64,000 bases of DNA, taken from JAISFI01 sp031553775. Its GTDB lineage: Bacteria; Bacteroidota; Bacteroidia; Bacteroidales; Azobacteroidaceae. The stretch's first letter is position 1, and each line of letters starts with the position of its first letter. The translations under genes were made by a program, and so were the position numbers. Location: contig JAVBLA010000005.1 of assembly GCA_031553775.1 (NCBI GenBank), positions 1 through 64,000 of the forward strand. Reading direction: 5' to 3'. Of this stretch, positions 26,501 through 34,960 are shown in pieces. Below the pieces are notes generated by a model that was not told the origin of the DNA, made no database searches, and saw only the letters and a program-made list of their open reading frames with translations.

Positions 26501-26848
26501 AAAGAACCATATGAACATTTTCTTTCTATGTTCACGTACTTTCCAAAACATATAGATCAAAATAAAAAAAGGGAATATCAACAATTCTTTTCCATCTACA
26601 GAGGCAAGACCCAGACCGTCGCCGGGAGGACGGGCATACAAAACCGGTTCTTCTTCTGTTTCAACCGGATGGTCTATGATCAACGGATCCAGAATTATCA
26701 GTTCATTCTCAGGAGGAACAAAATCTGCTACCGGAGCAAGAGAAGATATGGCATAATTCTGCACAACAGCTGTAATTTCGTGAGCAAAAGCACAATCGAC
26801 CAGTAAAGGCAAAAGGGCTAAGCATATTTTCAATAATTGCCAAAACAT
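23570..26848 (-). CDS. Surface beta-helix protein with two N-terminal export signals
   Basis: A 1092-aa frame with an unusual front. Residues 1-22 form a signal peptide, then about 65 residues of Pro/acidic linker, a PPGDGLG motif, a membrane segment (about 88-104, LLIFPFFILIYMFW) and basic REHRKK. A second start (Met111 at 26518) immediately opens another signal peptide (MFIWFFCFLGFFRIQAQ). The rest has a right-handed beta-helix region (about 250-470) with ENGGGVFDRGG and NFGGGLYIN repeats, beta-sandwich regions, and a C-terminal T9SS-like domain (IRSVEVSDMQGKVLYR). It may be a short type I membrane protein fused in frame to a secreted T9SS protein, or two genes with a lost stop. Function unknown; probably co-transcribed with the gene upstream. 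Confidence 0.75.
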   Translation of the reverse strand: MFWQLLKICLALLPLLVDCAFAHEITAVVQNYAISSLAPVADFVPPENELIILDPLIIDHPVETEEEPVLYARPPGDGLGLASVDGKELLIFPFFILIYMFWKVREHRKKMFIWFFCFLGFFRIQAQTVGCATDGPVPVTDRLFVKTNPVSGNGTGSSWDDAFDGKFLAWYLREKAVDGTKIYVAEGTYVPYVEDCDTLSDMRDYSFQIKKNIEFRGGYKDTSTGNDPADSIASPRNPKLYVTRLSGEIQNPAIVTDNSYHVVSIDQNKSALIDGFYISGGYANGTSDSRENGGGVFDRGGAGSQVELSHLVVEENYANFGGGLYINSNTATILREVVVQNNTALRGDGGAGIFAWGNFLLENSTVNNNLSSTGIISWGGDMLIRNSTISGNATAGFYVDNSSFGDEIRVRFEGSTVADNKNGGVLLNNKTQMRISFDNSLMVNNTGGDFSLHSGSNPVTFPERRFSIIGNTKYITSESDTMLLDVPVTLAPLANNGGWGFTHALLDPCQNPAYNSGDPLLSGQKDQRGVIRNTPPCVGAYDGLTPLFITSTWIAESASDKKSWSDPDNWSLGQVPDFCTDIVFPGGLTNYPELQESDQAVCHSIKFGMGAELARTDYLTYREAKVELAVGTNRWYTLSAPLSDMYSGDYFERNSLKRKDPITYMMKYNLLNPQTGTIPTDEQLVGFSGAFNSLFEKLTPGMGYAVWVYDGEADDDYNPYPENFQYYDFPKDSIRYYMYRYNGTIADTAKIQASGRSKRDRFIYEETQPDENGNFSIDVVQNNPQDTKALIGNPFMSHLNFTAFSAANGGLPGYYIWSGTSFDANDFVDADPIPPMQSFFISKAPGPFTVNFNLSMSVTASGSQLRSSEINRKQLKMKVIRNGNDQSYVRINYDPPVNNIYDQGRDMWTLFSESETYPAVLYALIDGKAASVHTLRNTETPVELGIRTATKGPLSILLSDMDTFGDEFNIFLEDRLAGKSSDLRQSPVFTFDNQTGNIQGRFFLRIVKVNTGLEEKTSSSGVYVYAAQGKITIKSNIGDPIRSVEVSDMQGKVLYRKNGLDTSSETLELHASGNLLLIRVQTQKTQTVCKTF

Positions 26849-26924
26849 TTGTCCGCATTATTTTCCAAATAAAACAATGGGAAACAGATTTTGTTTTGCA
26901 GAACCAGTTGTAAAAATGGGATAC

Positions 26925-29285
26925 CTATCTCAAGAAGAAATTTTTACGTTTTTTTATCAGCCGGAAGAAAAGATAGAATAACATTAGCATAGTAATAAAA
27001 GTAACCCCATCCCGTACCGGAACTTCTTCTTCTCCCCATTCGCCACCTCCGGTACCATTATCATTCAGAATCGGTTCTTCATAATTGTTATCGATACCTG
27101 AAAACACATCACCGATATCTATTACTTTTAATGGATCTGCTTCCTGATAGTTACCGATGACAGCCCTTGTACGGATTATCAATTCCGAGTTATTGCCGGT
27201 CAGGAATTTATCGAAATTGATAGTCGTTTTATCCGGTACATAATAAGTTACGTCTTCATCAAGAATATCTTCCGGATTATATGGGATAGCATGTTTGAGA
27301 TCTATTATTCCATTATCGCTCAAGACGAAATAAATACGGGAATTTTCCTGAATTCCCCCGATGCGTGTATATGACGGACTCACACGAAAAGTAACATCTG
27401 CCGGAGTAAGGTCTCCGGGCATTCCGGAAAATATATACATTCCTTTATTGCTTCCGGGATTCAGTACCGTATTCAGCGACAGGTTAGACTGGTTGCTTCC
27501 GTATAAGGTAAATGTATTCAGAGCCGTTCCGGGACGGGTTATTTCCGGTGTATTATTGGCAGAACCTATTTTTATTTCGATTGTACCGCCGGAAATATAA
27601 TTTGCCGGATCGATGGACAGGGTTTTATAATAATCATTGATTGCCAGGGTGTAATAATTTGAGTAGTTAGAGTTGGCAAACAGGCCAGGGACTGTAGATC
27701 CGTTATTGGTAAAGGCCATACTCAGGGGTGTCGGACTCCATTCCGACCAGGCATTATTGGCTACATCCCTGATCAGGAGACGGGGTAATGTTTCGCCGTC
27801 CCACGATCCACCGTTGGCAACATAATTCGTACCGAAATATATTACAAAAGGACGGTTTACATCGATGGTATTGACAAGGTAGCCGTTTTGCTCCACATAC
27901 CAGCCATAAGCTCCATTTACGGGTTGTTCCGTCAGTGTTCCCGTACCGATAAGGTTATTGGGTCTTCTTACATCCACGTTTATTACTTCACTGGAAAATG
28001 TATAGATTTGCTGGATAGAATTTCCAGGCAATACTCCGGTACCTGTGCCTGAAACATAACCCGCCCGGACGTAAAAGGTAATCTGTTTTGATTCCATGAG
28101 TAAATGCGCCAGGTTGAACGATGCGCTTCCCTGTTGATATTGCGATGTGTTATAACTGTAATCCAAATAATACAATCCTGAGGGACTCATAGTATAAATA
28201 TTTTCTTCTAACGACAAAGCACCTGCAGTATTTGTACCTGTAATCGGAGACAAACTCAGATAAATCCGCCGGGTATCGGTAGTATTCGAATATCCTGTTC
28301 CATAAAAACTCGCATCATAATCGACCAGGTAGTTAACTGAACCGCCGGAAACATAATTTCCTCCGGTTGAGGTTTGTGCAACATACACTTCATATCCACT
28401 GGCCGCCTTTTCCCAGGAAAAATATACAATCTGGTTGGCACTGACTCCATAGGCATTTACCGCTATTATCTGCAATATAAAACCGTCCGAATATTTGTAA
28501 GATTGGGTCTTTCCATCGTCCATGTAAGATTGTATCCTATCGCGCAAATTGGGGTTAATCGCCAGTATAGTACTGCCGGAACCTGTATAACGTACCCTGA
28601 AAGTACTACCGGTATACGTATTATTGATTTCCGTGTAGGGAGTCGAAGTTACTGAGATATCAGGGAGACGGTCGTTATTCAGGGGAACCCCCGCCGGCAC
28701 AATGCGACAATAGAAATAGTCACCTTCAGCCATATTTCCGGCATCATAAATCAATGGAGTAGAAACAGTCCTGGATAAATTTGTCAAGCCTGTAGCCGGA
28801 GCCGTAATTTCCGGAAGGTTACCTAAAGCCGTACGATCTGGAATGATATAAGAATATCTGGCCCAACTTTGGGAAGCTATTGTCAAATCCGTAACAATAT
28901 AACCTTCATCGGCATAACCTCCAATAACGATGACACTTCCTCCGGTTGTAACAGGCAACACTTTCGGATCAAGGAAAAATGTCCAAGCACTTCCTTTATC
29001 CTGAATATCAGCCGAATTAAAGCGATAAACGCCCAATGTACTGATAAGTGCATTATTTTTAATCAAGATAGAAGGAGCATTTTCTTTAACCGGCATGCTC
29101 ACCCCTACAGCTAAAAAAACCGATGCGTTGTAATCGTCAACTGTGACAGTAAATTGAACAGGTTGTGTATTTCCTCCGGAGTTCTGTCCGGTAAACTCAA
29201 TTGAAATATCCGGTAATGCCTTAATGTCAAAAGAAAAGAATAAAAGGCATATAATAAGTGCCTTTAAAATAACAAATGGCTTCAT
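26925..29285 (-). CDS. Large exported protein with C-terminal membrane anchor
   Basis: A 786-aa protein starting at MKPFVILKALIIC, which gives a proper signal peptide; 12 upstream codons are less plausible. The body is Ser/Thr/Asn/Tyr-rich beta-sandwich-like sequence with no recognised family. The end is tripartite: an Asp/Gly/Glu-rich spacer (NDNGTGGGEWGEEEVPV), RDG, then a hydrophobic helix (FITMLMLFYLFFRLI) and KKRK. The gene lies 76 nt upstream of the double-signal protein on the same strand, whose first module ends in a similar way (PPGDG, helix, basic cluster). Probably a cell-envelope protein; function unknown. Confidence 0.7.
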   Translation of the reverse strand: MKPFVILKALIICLLFFSFDIKALPDISIEFTGQNSGGNTQPVQFTVTVDDYNASVFLAVGVSMPVKENAPSILIKNNALISTLGVYRFNSADIQDKGSAWTFFLDPKVLPVTTGGSVIVIGGYADEGYIVTDLTIASQSWARYSYIIPDRTALGNLPEITAPATGLTNLSRTVSTPLIYDAGNMAEGDYFYCRIVPAGVPLNNDRLPDISVTSTPYTEINNTYTGSTFRVRYTGSGSTILAINPNLRDRIQSYMDDGKTQSYKYSDGFILQIIAVNAYGVSANQIVYFSWEKAASGYEVYVAQTSTGGNYVSGGSVNYLVDYDASFYGTGYSNTTDTRRIYLSLSPITGTNTAGALSLEENIYTMSPSGLYYLDYSYNTSQYQQGSASFNLAHLLMESKQITFYVRAGYVSGTGTGVLPGNSIQQIYTFSSEVINVDVRRPNNLIGTGTLTEQPVNGAYGWYVEQNGYLVNTIDVNRPFVIYFGTNYVANGGSWDGETLPRLLIRDVANNAWSEWSPTPLSMAFTNNGSTVPGLFANSNYSNYYTLAINDYYKTLSIDPANYISGGTIEIKIGSANNTPEITRPGTALNTFTLYGSNQSNLSLNTVLNPGSNKGMYIFSGMPGDLTPADVTFRVSPSYTRIGGIQENSRIYFVLSDNGIIDLKHAIPYNPEDILDEDVTYYVPDKTTINFDKFLTGNNSELIIRTRAVIGNYQEADPLKVIDIGDVFSGIDNNYEEPILNDNGTGGGEWGEEEVPVRDGVTFITMLMLFYLFFRLIKKRKNFFLR

Positions 29286-29473
29286 CTCTGTAACTATGTA
29301 ATATGCATGTGAAAACATCAAACTATATTTCTTCGTTACAAAAACTATACCAAATAAGTATAAGGCATCAAATACTTAAAGTGCCTGATTTTTTTCCTCC
29401 ATTTTTACCCTTTTGTTTTAACCAGGCATTGTTAATTAACATTTATATACAATATTATTCCATACGTTTTACA

Positions 29474-29481
29474 TACCTTTG
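29474..29481 (+). promoter_or_regulatory. Putative -7 element of M6 protease gene
   Basis: TACCTTTG, expected leader about 30 nt. No clear TTTG box 19-20 nt upstream. Confidence 0.5.
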
Positions 29482-29517
29482 TATATTTGTATCAAAAAAA
29501 AATAACCATTTTGTTTT

Positions 29518-32127
29518 ATGAAACGACATTCGATAACCCAGTACGTTCTAATAACTCTTTTCGCTTGCCTTTATGCAAACAACCTTCTTGCTGTCAGAGC
29601 TATCTTCCTACCCTTTCAGGCATCGCAACCGGATGGATCCAGTCTGACGATCCAATTACATGGAGATGAATTCTTCCATTATACGACAACAGCAAACGGA
29701 CAGATTATATTCCAGGACGAAGCCGGTTTTTATGTCTACGGAATTTTGGATACATACGGGAATCTGGTACCGGGAGAAGACCGGGTAACGGAAGCAGGGA
29801 CATTGCGTGCAGGGCAACCGCTATTTTTCAGCCAGGCACAAGTTGATGCTGCCATGGAAAAACGGGCGGAAAGGAGTATTTCTTATGGAAAAAACCAGGA
29901 GTCTTTCCGGGAAGGAATGCAGCAAAAAAAGCTACGCTCCGGATCTACTTCCAAGGATACCCATTTTCTACTGGTTTTAGTCGAATTCAGCGATCTTTCT
30001 TTTACTTACGGCCTGCAGAATTTTAAAAATATGCTAAATGGAACCGATGCCAATTACAATTACACTTATAATGGCGCCACCGGAAGCATGAAAAAATATT
30101 ATTCCGACAATTCCAAGGGAGTTTTTACTCCTACTGTAGATGTTTATGGACCCATCAAAGTATCCAAAAATTATACTTATTATGGGAAAAACGATTCATA
30201 CGGAGATGATTATGCTCCGCAGGAGTTGTTACAGGAGGCACTGAAAAAGCTATTCTCCGAACAACCGGATATCGACCTCAGCTTGTATGATCAGGATGGG
30301 GACAAAGAAGTAGATGCCTGTGGTATGATATTCGCCGGATATAACGAAGCGGAAGGCGGACCGGAGAATACAATATGGCCACACCAATGGTACCTGAGTG
30401 AAAGTTCTCCCAATCGAAGTGTTACTAAAGGAGGTTATACTGTCGATGGTTATTTTTGTACTTCGGAATTTTCCGGTAATAGCGGAAAAGTTTTATGTGG
30501 TATCGGTACCTGTACCCATGAATTCGGCCATGCCATCGGATTACCTGATTTTTATGCTACGGACTACTCTAAATACCTAACTCCCGGAGAATGGGATGTA
30601 ATGGATTACGGAAGTTACAATAATGACGGGAATACCCCTCCAAACCTGAGTGTGTACGAACGTTATTCCCTGGAATTCATGACACCCAGGATTCTGAGTG
30701 CGGAAGATCATATTACATTAAAACCCATCAGTGAAAACGACGGATGCCTGTTCTACGCCGGAACCGGTTCGGACACCAACGAATATTTCACCCTGGAAAA
30801 CAGGCAACAAACAGGATGGGACCAGCATCTTCCCGGACATGGGATGTTGATCTACCACGTAGACAGGACATCCAAAGTAATTTCAAAATGGACTCAAAAC
30901 ACATTGAATAACTCATCCCATCAATGTTATGACCTGGAAGAAGCCGACGGAAACATTAAATACGACAAAACGTTTTCTGCCCGTTCCGGAGATCCGTTCC
31001 CCGGAACATCCCAAAAGACATCATTTACCGACAGCTCCACGCCCAATTCCCAATCATGGTACACCGGAAACACCAATAAACCGATCACCAATATCAAAGA
31101 ATCGGATGGTTTGATATCTTTCGAGTTTATGACGGCAGGAAATGATGGCGATGTGGTTCCCGGATTAACATTACAGTCTTTGAATACAGTACAGATAGGT
31201 AGCAACACTGCTACGCTGAATGGTAACTTGGTGATTGCTCCGGCAGGAGGCACTAAAAATACCGATATTAATAAATTCACATCAAGTACAGGCTGGACAT
31301 TGGGCGGCGGAGCAACCATTTCTTCCGGATATCTTGCCCTTGAAAAGAGTACTCATACAGCCATTGCACCTCAGGTTCCCGGAGCAGTTGCCGCCATAAA
31401 CTTCGATTATGTGGGAACCGGAACAGCCGGAGAGGCCAATACCTGTACCCTGTATATTTCAGGATCTGTGAACGGATTCTCGTACACAGACATCACATCT
31501 TTGCCCATGCTGCGGACTTATCCATCTTATAATACAATATCTATTCCTGTAAACACAGATCTGAGTTACCGTTATCTGAAATTTACTTTTAATAAAATAA
31601 GTGGAAGTAACGGACGAATCACCAATTATTATGTCAGTTATCTGGATGGTGCATCCGAGCCGCTTGTGGTGACCGAACTGGGTTTTGTATATGGAACAAG
31701 TTCCAAACCAACACTGGAGAACGGATCTGTTGTTACTCTTTCATCTATCATGGAAGGAGATTTCAGTTACTCCGTTTCCGGGCTGATCCCTGGTACAAAG
31801 TACTATGCCCGGGCATATGTCAAATACGAAAATGCCGCTAAACCGGCTTACGGGAACCAGGTTAATTTCACAACAACCGAAAATACAGGATTGAATGATA
31901 TTAATAAAGAAAATGACATCTATATTCGCGGCTTCCAAGGGAATATTGCCATTCATCATTTAACGGAACCGGCCGACGTGGAAATCTTCTCTGCCTCGGG
32001 AATCCTGCTGAAACAGATAAAACGAGTCACCTCGGGACAAAACATTCCGGTAGAAGGATATAAAGGCCTCATTCTTGTAAGGATCAAAAACGAACATTCG
32101 GTACAAACCGTTAAAGGAGTTATCTGA
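29518..32127 (+). CDS. Secreted M6-family metalloprotease with T9SS-like tail
   Basis: An 869-aa exported zinc protease related to immune inhibitor A. Signal peptide 1-25. The catalytic motif is HEFGHAIGLPDF, with zinc ligands His334 and His338 and Glu335 as base, and the Met-turn EWDVMDYG with Met362. Usual M6 family text such as WPHQWYL and LIYHVD is present. After the catalytic part come a jelly-roll-like region (about 570-710), an Fn3-like segment (about 715-800, VSGLIPGTKYYARAYVKY) and a C-terminal T9SS-like domain (VEIFSASGILLKQIKRV). A secreted or surface protease acting on host or dietary protein is likely; the exact substrate is unknown. Confidence 0.9.
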   Translation: MKRHSITQYVLITLFACLYANNLLAVRAIFLPFQASQPDGSSLTIQLHGDEFFHYTTTANGQIIFQDEAGFYVYGILDTYGNLVPGEDRVTEAGTLRAGQPLFFSQAQVDAAMEKRAERSISYGKNQESFREGMQQKKLRSGSTSKDTHFLLVLVEFSDLSFTYGLQNFKNMLNGTDANYNYTYNGATGSMKKYYSDNSKGVFTPTVDVYGPIKVSKNYTYYGKNDSYGDDYAPQELLQEALKKLFSEQPDIDLSLYDQDGDKEVDACGMIFAGYNEAEGGPENTIWPHQWYLSESSPNRSVTKGGYTVDGYFCTSEFSGNSGKVLCGIGTCTHEFGHAIGLPDFYATDYSKYLTPGEWDVMDYGSYNNDGNTPPNLSVYERYSLEFMTPRILSAEDHITLKPISENDGCLFYAGTGSDTNEYFTLENRQQTGWDQHLPGHGMLIYHVDRTSKVISKWTQNTLNNSSHQCYDLEEADGNIKYDKTFSARSGDPFPGTSQKTSFTDSSTPNSQSWYTGNTNKPITNIKESDGLISFEFMTAGNDGDVVPGLTLQSLNTVQIGSNTATLNGNLVIAPAGGTKNTDINKFTSSTGWTLGGGATISSGYLALEKSTHTAIAPQVPGAVAAINFDYVGTGTAGEANTCTLYISGSVNGFSYTDITSLPMLRTYPSYNTISIPVNTDLSYRYLKFTFNKISGSNGRITNYYVSYLDGASEPLVVTELGFVYGTSSKPTLENGSVVTLSSIMEGDFSYSVSGLIPGTKYYARAYVKYENAAKPAYGNQVNFTTTENTGLNDINKENDIYIRGFQGNIAIHHLTEPADVEIFSASGILLKQIKRVTSGQNIPVEGYKGLILVRIKNEHSVQTVKGVI

Positions 32128-32164
32128 TCATTTCATTATGACAAATGCCTGAGCAATCAGACAA

Positions 32165-32195
32165 TTTGGCTGTCGTCTAAAAAAACGTATATTTG
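32165..32195 (+). promoter_or_regulatory. Consensus promoter TTTG-N19-TATATTTG
   Basis: TTTG at 32165-32168 and TATATTTG at 32188-32195 with ideal spacing. The predicted start near 32202 gives a leader of about 28 nt. This is the best promoter match in the window. Confidence 0.7.
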
Positions 32196-32229
32196 CAGAT
32201 AGTTCCGAAACTAATAGTATTTTTATCTA

Positions 32230-32967
32230 ATGAAAAAGTTTATCATTTTATCCGTTTTGTGTATTTATTGTACTCTTTCTTTTTCCCAGGAAATTGAAAT
32301 ACTATCTGCCAATCCGGATTTTATATCATCCGGTAAACAAACTGAATTTTACTATATTACCAAGGAGCTGGATGCATCTATCGGAACAAAAGTAGCCGAT
32401 ATTACTGTCCGGGCAGAAAAATCCGGCAGGAAGAATAACCTGTCAAACATTTTTTATGCCACATGGAAAAGAGCCAACCAGCTGGGAGCCAATGCTTTTT
32501 TTGTTTCTGAAATAGATTACCGGGAAGCGGAAAAGGCTTATGATATGACCATAGAAATCTGGTACCTGAACGATAATGCTATCGATGAAAACCTGGATTT
32601 ATATCCTAAAAATCTGCTTGTAATCATTGGAGATATCAACACCAAAAATGAAGATAAAGGGAGAGGTTTCAAAATAGACGGGGAAAAACAGACTATTATG
32701 CCTTATCAATATATGACTTCTCCGATTGCCCAAAATTCGAAAGTATCTGTCAGCGTGGGAGGCATTATCGGAGGAACCGGCGCCACTTTCAACTGGAAAG
32801 AAGGTCGTTTACCCATATTCCTCTCTGTAGGAGGAGGAAGCGTGGCACCTTCGGCATCCGGCAACTCCGTGGGAATTTCATTTTCTACGGGAAGTCTTTC
32901 GCCGGTGGATATGAACTTCGGATTATTTATCATGGACGTACTTGACCTGGATCAGACAAAGAATTAA
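32230..32967 (+). CDS. Exported protein of unknown function
   Basis: A 245-aa protein with a signal peptide (MKKFIILSVLCIYCTLSFSQ). A mixed alpha/beta region follows, with a segment (ADITVRAEKSGRKNNLSNIF, then WKRANQLGANAFFV) that recalls periplasmic YjfN/DUF-type domains, where a helix packs on a sheet. A Gly/Ser-rich beta region (GGIIGGTGATFNW, VGGGSVAPSASG) makes up the last third. I do not recognise a family. It is followed after 18 nt by the plug-like lipoprotein gene and shares its promoter, so the two probably act together in the envelope. Confidence 0.65.
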   Translation: MKKFIILSVLCIYCTLSFSQEIEILSANPDFISSGKQTEFYYITKELDASIGTKVADITVRAEKSGRKNNLSNIFYATWKRANQLGANAFFVSEIDYREAEKAYDMTIEIWYLNDNAIDENLDLYPKNLLVIIGDINTKNEDKGRGFKIDGEKQTIMPYQYMTSPIAQNSKVSVSVGGIIGGTGATFNWKEGRLPIFLSVGGGSVAPSASGNSVGISFSTGSLSPVDMNFGLFIMDVLDLDQTKN

Positions 32968-32985
32968 TAGCCCAATCAAACAAAT

Positions 32986-33516
32986 ATGAAAATATTAAAA
33001 TACATTTTACCGGCCTTTATTCTGCTGGCTGTTTCCTGCGCCTCAAATCCGTATTTATTATCCGACAAGGGCTCTGAAAAAACTTACCTGAGTAATTATA
33101 TCAGTCAATTACAAAAAGACCGGAAAGTATTCAAACATCCACTGGTCATTGTAGACGGGAAACCTTACCGGTATGATGTGGAGTTAAGAAACAAAAAGCT
33201 GCCGATTACATCTGCCGATATCAAAACCATCCGGGTAGTGGACTGGAGCAAAGCAAAAAAAGTATACGGAGATGCTGCTACCGATGGGGCTGTTGTTATC
33301 TCTACTCAAATTTCACCGGATCTTTTAAAAGACACTTTTGAACCGGATGCTTCTATCCTGATACTTGTCGATGGAAAAGAGAGTTCAATAGAAGAGATGA
33401 ACCTGCTGAATCCTCAGAAAATCAAAGAAGTCGAGATCATCAAGGATAAAGAAACACTCAAAAAATATACTTTGAAAAATTATGAGGGAGTCATATTGAT
33501 TCACCTGAAAGAATGA
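32986..33516 (+). CDS. Lipoprotein with two TonB-plug-like modules
   Basis: A 176-aa lipoprotein (lipobox AVSC, Cys18). The mature part holds two related halves. Each starts with (I/L)VDGK and ends in a plug-like strand: the first runs ADIKTIRVVDWSKAKKVYGD then DGAVVIST, the second QKIKEVEIIKDKETLKKY then EGVILIHLK. These match the wording of SusC/TonB-receptor plug domains (a VDG start, an I-x-x-I-E-V-x-K-D strand, YG, NGVILI-T). No barrel or TonB box is attached. It might gate or mimic a receptor plug, or be a domain relic; function unknown. Confidence 0.7.
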   Translation: MKILKYILPAFILLAVSCASNPYLLSDKGSEKTYLSNYISQLQKDRKVFKHPLVIVDGKPYRYDVELRNKKLPITSADIKTIRVVDWSKAKKVYGDAATDGAVVISTQISPDLLKDTFEPDASILILVDGKESSIEEMNLLNPQKIKEVEIIKDKETLKKYTLKNYEGVILIHLKE

Positions 33517-33526
33517 TGGCAGTACC

Positions 33527-34948
33527 TTATTTTACGGATTCTTTCTTTGCCAATTCCAACGCTTTAGTTGTAGTATAATATTTAGCCAGCATATTCGGGA
33601 CTTCCCAATCCGGAAGTTTACCATCGACCAGATATTGCAGGTATTTTTCAGTTACCTGGGCAAAATGAGCTTCATGTCCTACGTGGTAGGAAGCAGGAAT
33701 AACTACCCGCCAACGGTCATCGGCAACAGGTTCGAAAGAGACACCGGGATACTGTTTTTCCAGCGATGCCTGTGCTGTTTCCAATGCTTTTTTGTATACA
33801 TCCGGATTTGTACCCGGAGCCATCGTTATATATAGTTCCGGTTTATATTGCTGCTCTTTACCCTGTATGATTTCCAGGGTAGCTTTAGTGCCCTTCAAAA
33901 GGGAATAATGGGTATCTCTCCCACCCTGAGGCGCTTCAAAATCCCAGATCACAGTTATTTTAGCATGAGCATCTTTCAACTTGTAACTGATACTGCCATT
34001 CGCATATACGTATAACGAATCTTCCCGGATGAATGGAGACAGATAAGACGGGTATGACGATTGTCCGGTAGAAGATTCAAATTGTTGCTTGCTCAGCACA
34101 GTCGGCCAATGCCTGCCACCGATTATCTGAATATCTTTCGTATAGTCGATTATTTGTCCCGGATAACAGGTCCATTGCACCAAATCGACCAAATGAGTGG
34201 TAACATCCACAATACCCTCTCCCTGTTGCGTTACGTCGTAGTACCAGGCCGGACGTACCAATGGATTCCCTGCCACCGTTTTGAAGAAATGATGTACACT
34301 CCTTTTTTCTACCGCGGGACTTTCCGGGGTTCCGGGTTGGAGCATTCCGAAAACTTCCGGCAACAAGGTAAGTTCCTTTTGGAGAATATTGGTAATTTCA
34401 TATCTTTCCGTCATGATATCATATAATAAGACTCCCTTTTCCCCGGCGGTTTCAAAAGAGGATACTAATTTTTGAAACCCTTCCTGATCAATTGCTAAAG
34501 GTTTATCGGCCAACACATTGATTCCGGCATCCAGTGCTTGTCGGATATAGTTGATTTTCTCTTTGTTATTTCCTGCTGTGATCAACACATTGCCTTTCTT
34601 TTCCGCTATTAATTTAGAAAGAAAATCATCTCCTTTATAAACAATCTCGTTCCAATGTGTAGGTTCTTCTGTTCTTGTATTAAACTGTTCTACTGTTTTC
34701 AGGTATTGGTTTACTTCTTCTCCTGCAGGAGCATAAACATACACCTCATTGCTGATTTGAGGATAGGATTTTTTCTGTATCAGCGAAGCATGAAAATGCC
34801 CGGGATCGATTACCATCAGCTTGATTTCGTTTTCTGCGCCGGAGAAAGCAGGTTTTTCTTTAGAGGGGGTGCAGGAGATGAGTAGAAAGATGGAGAGAAG
34901 GAGTTGAGAATTGAAAATTGAAAATTGAGAATTGAAAATTGGTTTCAT
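33527..34948 (-). CDS. Exported Gfo/Idh/MocA oxidoreductase, lipoprotein
   Basis: A 473-aa protein with an N-terminal dinucleotide-binding domain (IKLMVIDPGHFHASLI, LITAGNNKEKINYI, INVLADKPLAI) holding the family's KP motif, and a C-terminal domain of the type found in putative secreted oxidoreductases (GEGIVDVTTHLVDLVQW). The signal peptide ends in LLISC with Cys26 as lipid site. Residues 3-15 are encoded by an AATTGAAA-type DNA repeat. NAD(P) binding outside the cytoplasm implies a tightly held cofactor, as in other exported members. The substrate is probably a sugar or glycoside. Last gene of the 18-gene run. Confidence 0.85.
   Translation of the reverse strand: MKPIFNSQFSIFNSQLLLSIFLLISCTPSKEKPAFSGAENEIKLMVIDPGHFHASLIQKKSYPQISNEVYVYAPAGEEVNQYLKTVEQFNTRTEEPTHWNEIVYKGDDFLSKLIAEKKGNVLITAGNNKEKINYIRQALDAGINVLADKPLAIDQEGFQKLVSSFETAGEKGVLLYDIMTERYEITNILQKELTLLPEVFGMLQPGTPESPAVEKRSVHHFFKTVAGNPLVRPAWYYDVTQQGEGIVDVTTHLVDLVQWTCYPGQIIDYTKDIQIIGGRHWPTVLSKQQFESSTGQSSYPSYLSPFIREDSLYVYANGSISYKLKDAHAKITVIWDFEAPQGGRDTHYSLLKGTKATLEIIQGKEQQYKPELYITMAPGTNPDVYKKALETAQASLEKQYPGVSFEPVADDRWRVVIPASYHVGHEAHFAQVTEKYLQYLVDGKLPDWEVPNMLAKYYTTTKALELAKKESVK
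34903..34942. repeat. AATTGAAA tandem repeat inside a coding start
   Basis: Five 8-10-nt units (AATTGAGA/AATTGAAA) on the plus strand. On the minus strand they encode residues 3-15 of the oxidoreductase (PIFNSQFSIFNSQ). Elsewhere the same words are intergenic. Confidence 0.85.
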
Positions 34949-34960
34949 GGATATAATCGA

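Noticed and set aside
32986..33516. Broken fragment of a susC gene
   Set aside because: The protein has its own lipoprotein signal and two plug-like halves, is intact, and no barrel remnants lie nearby.
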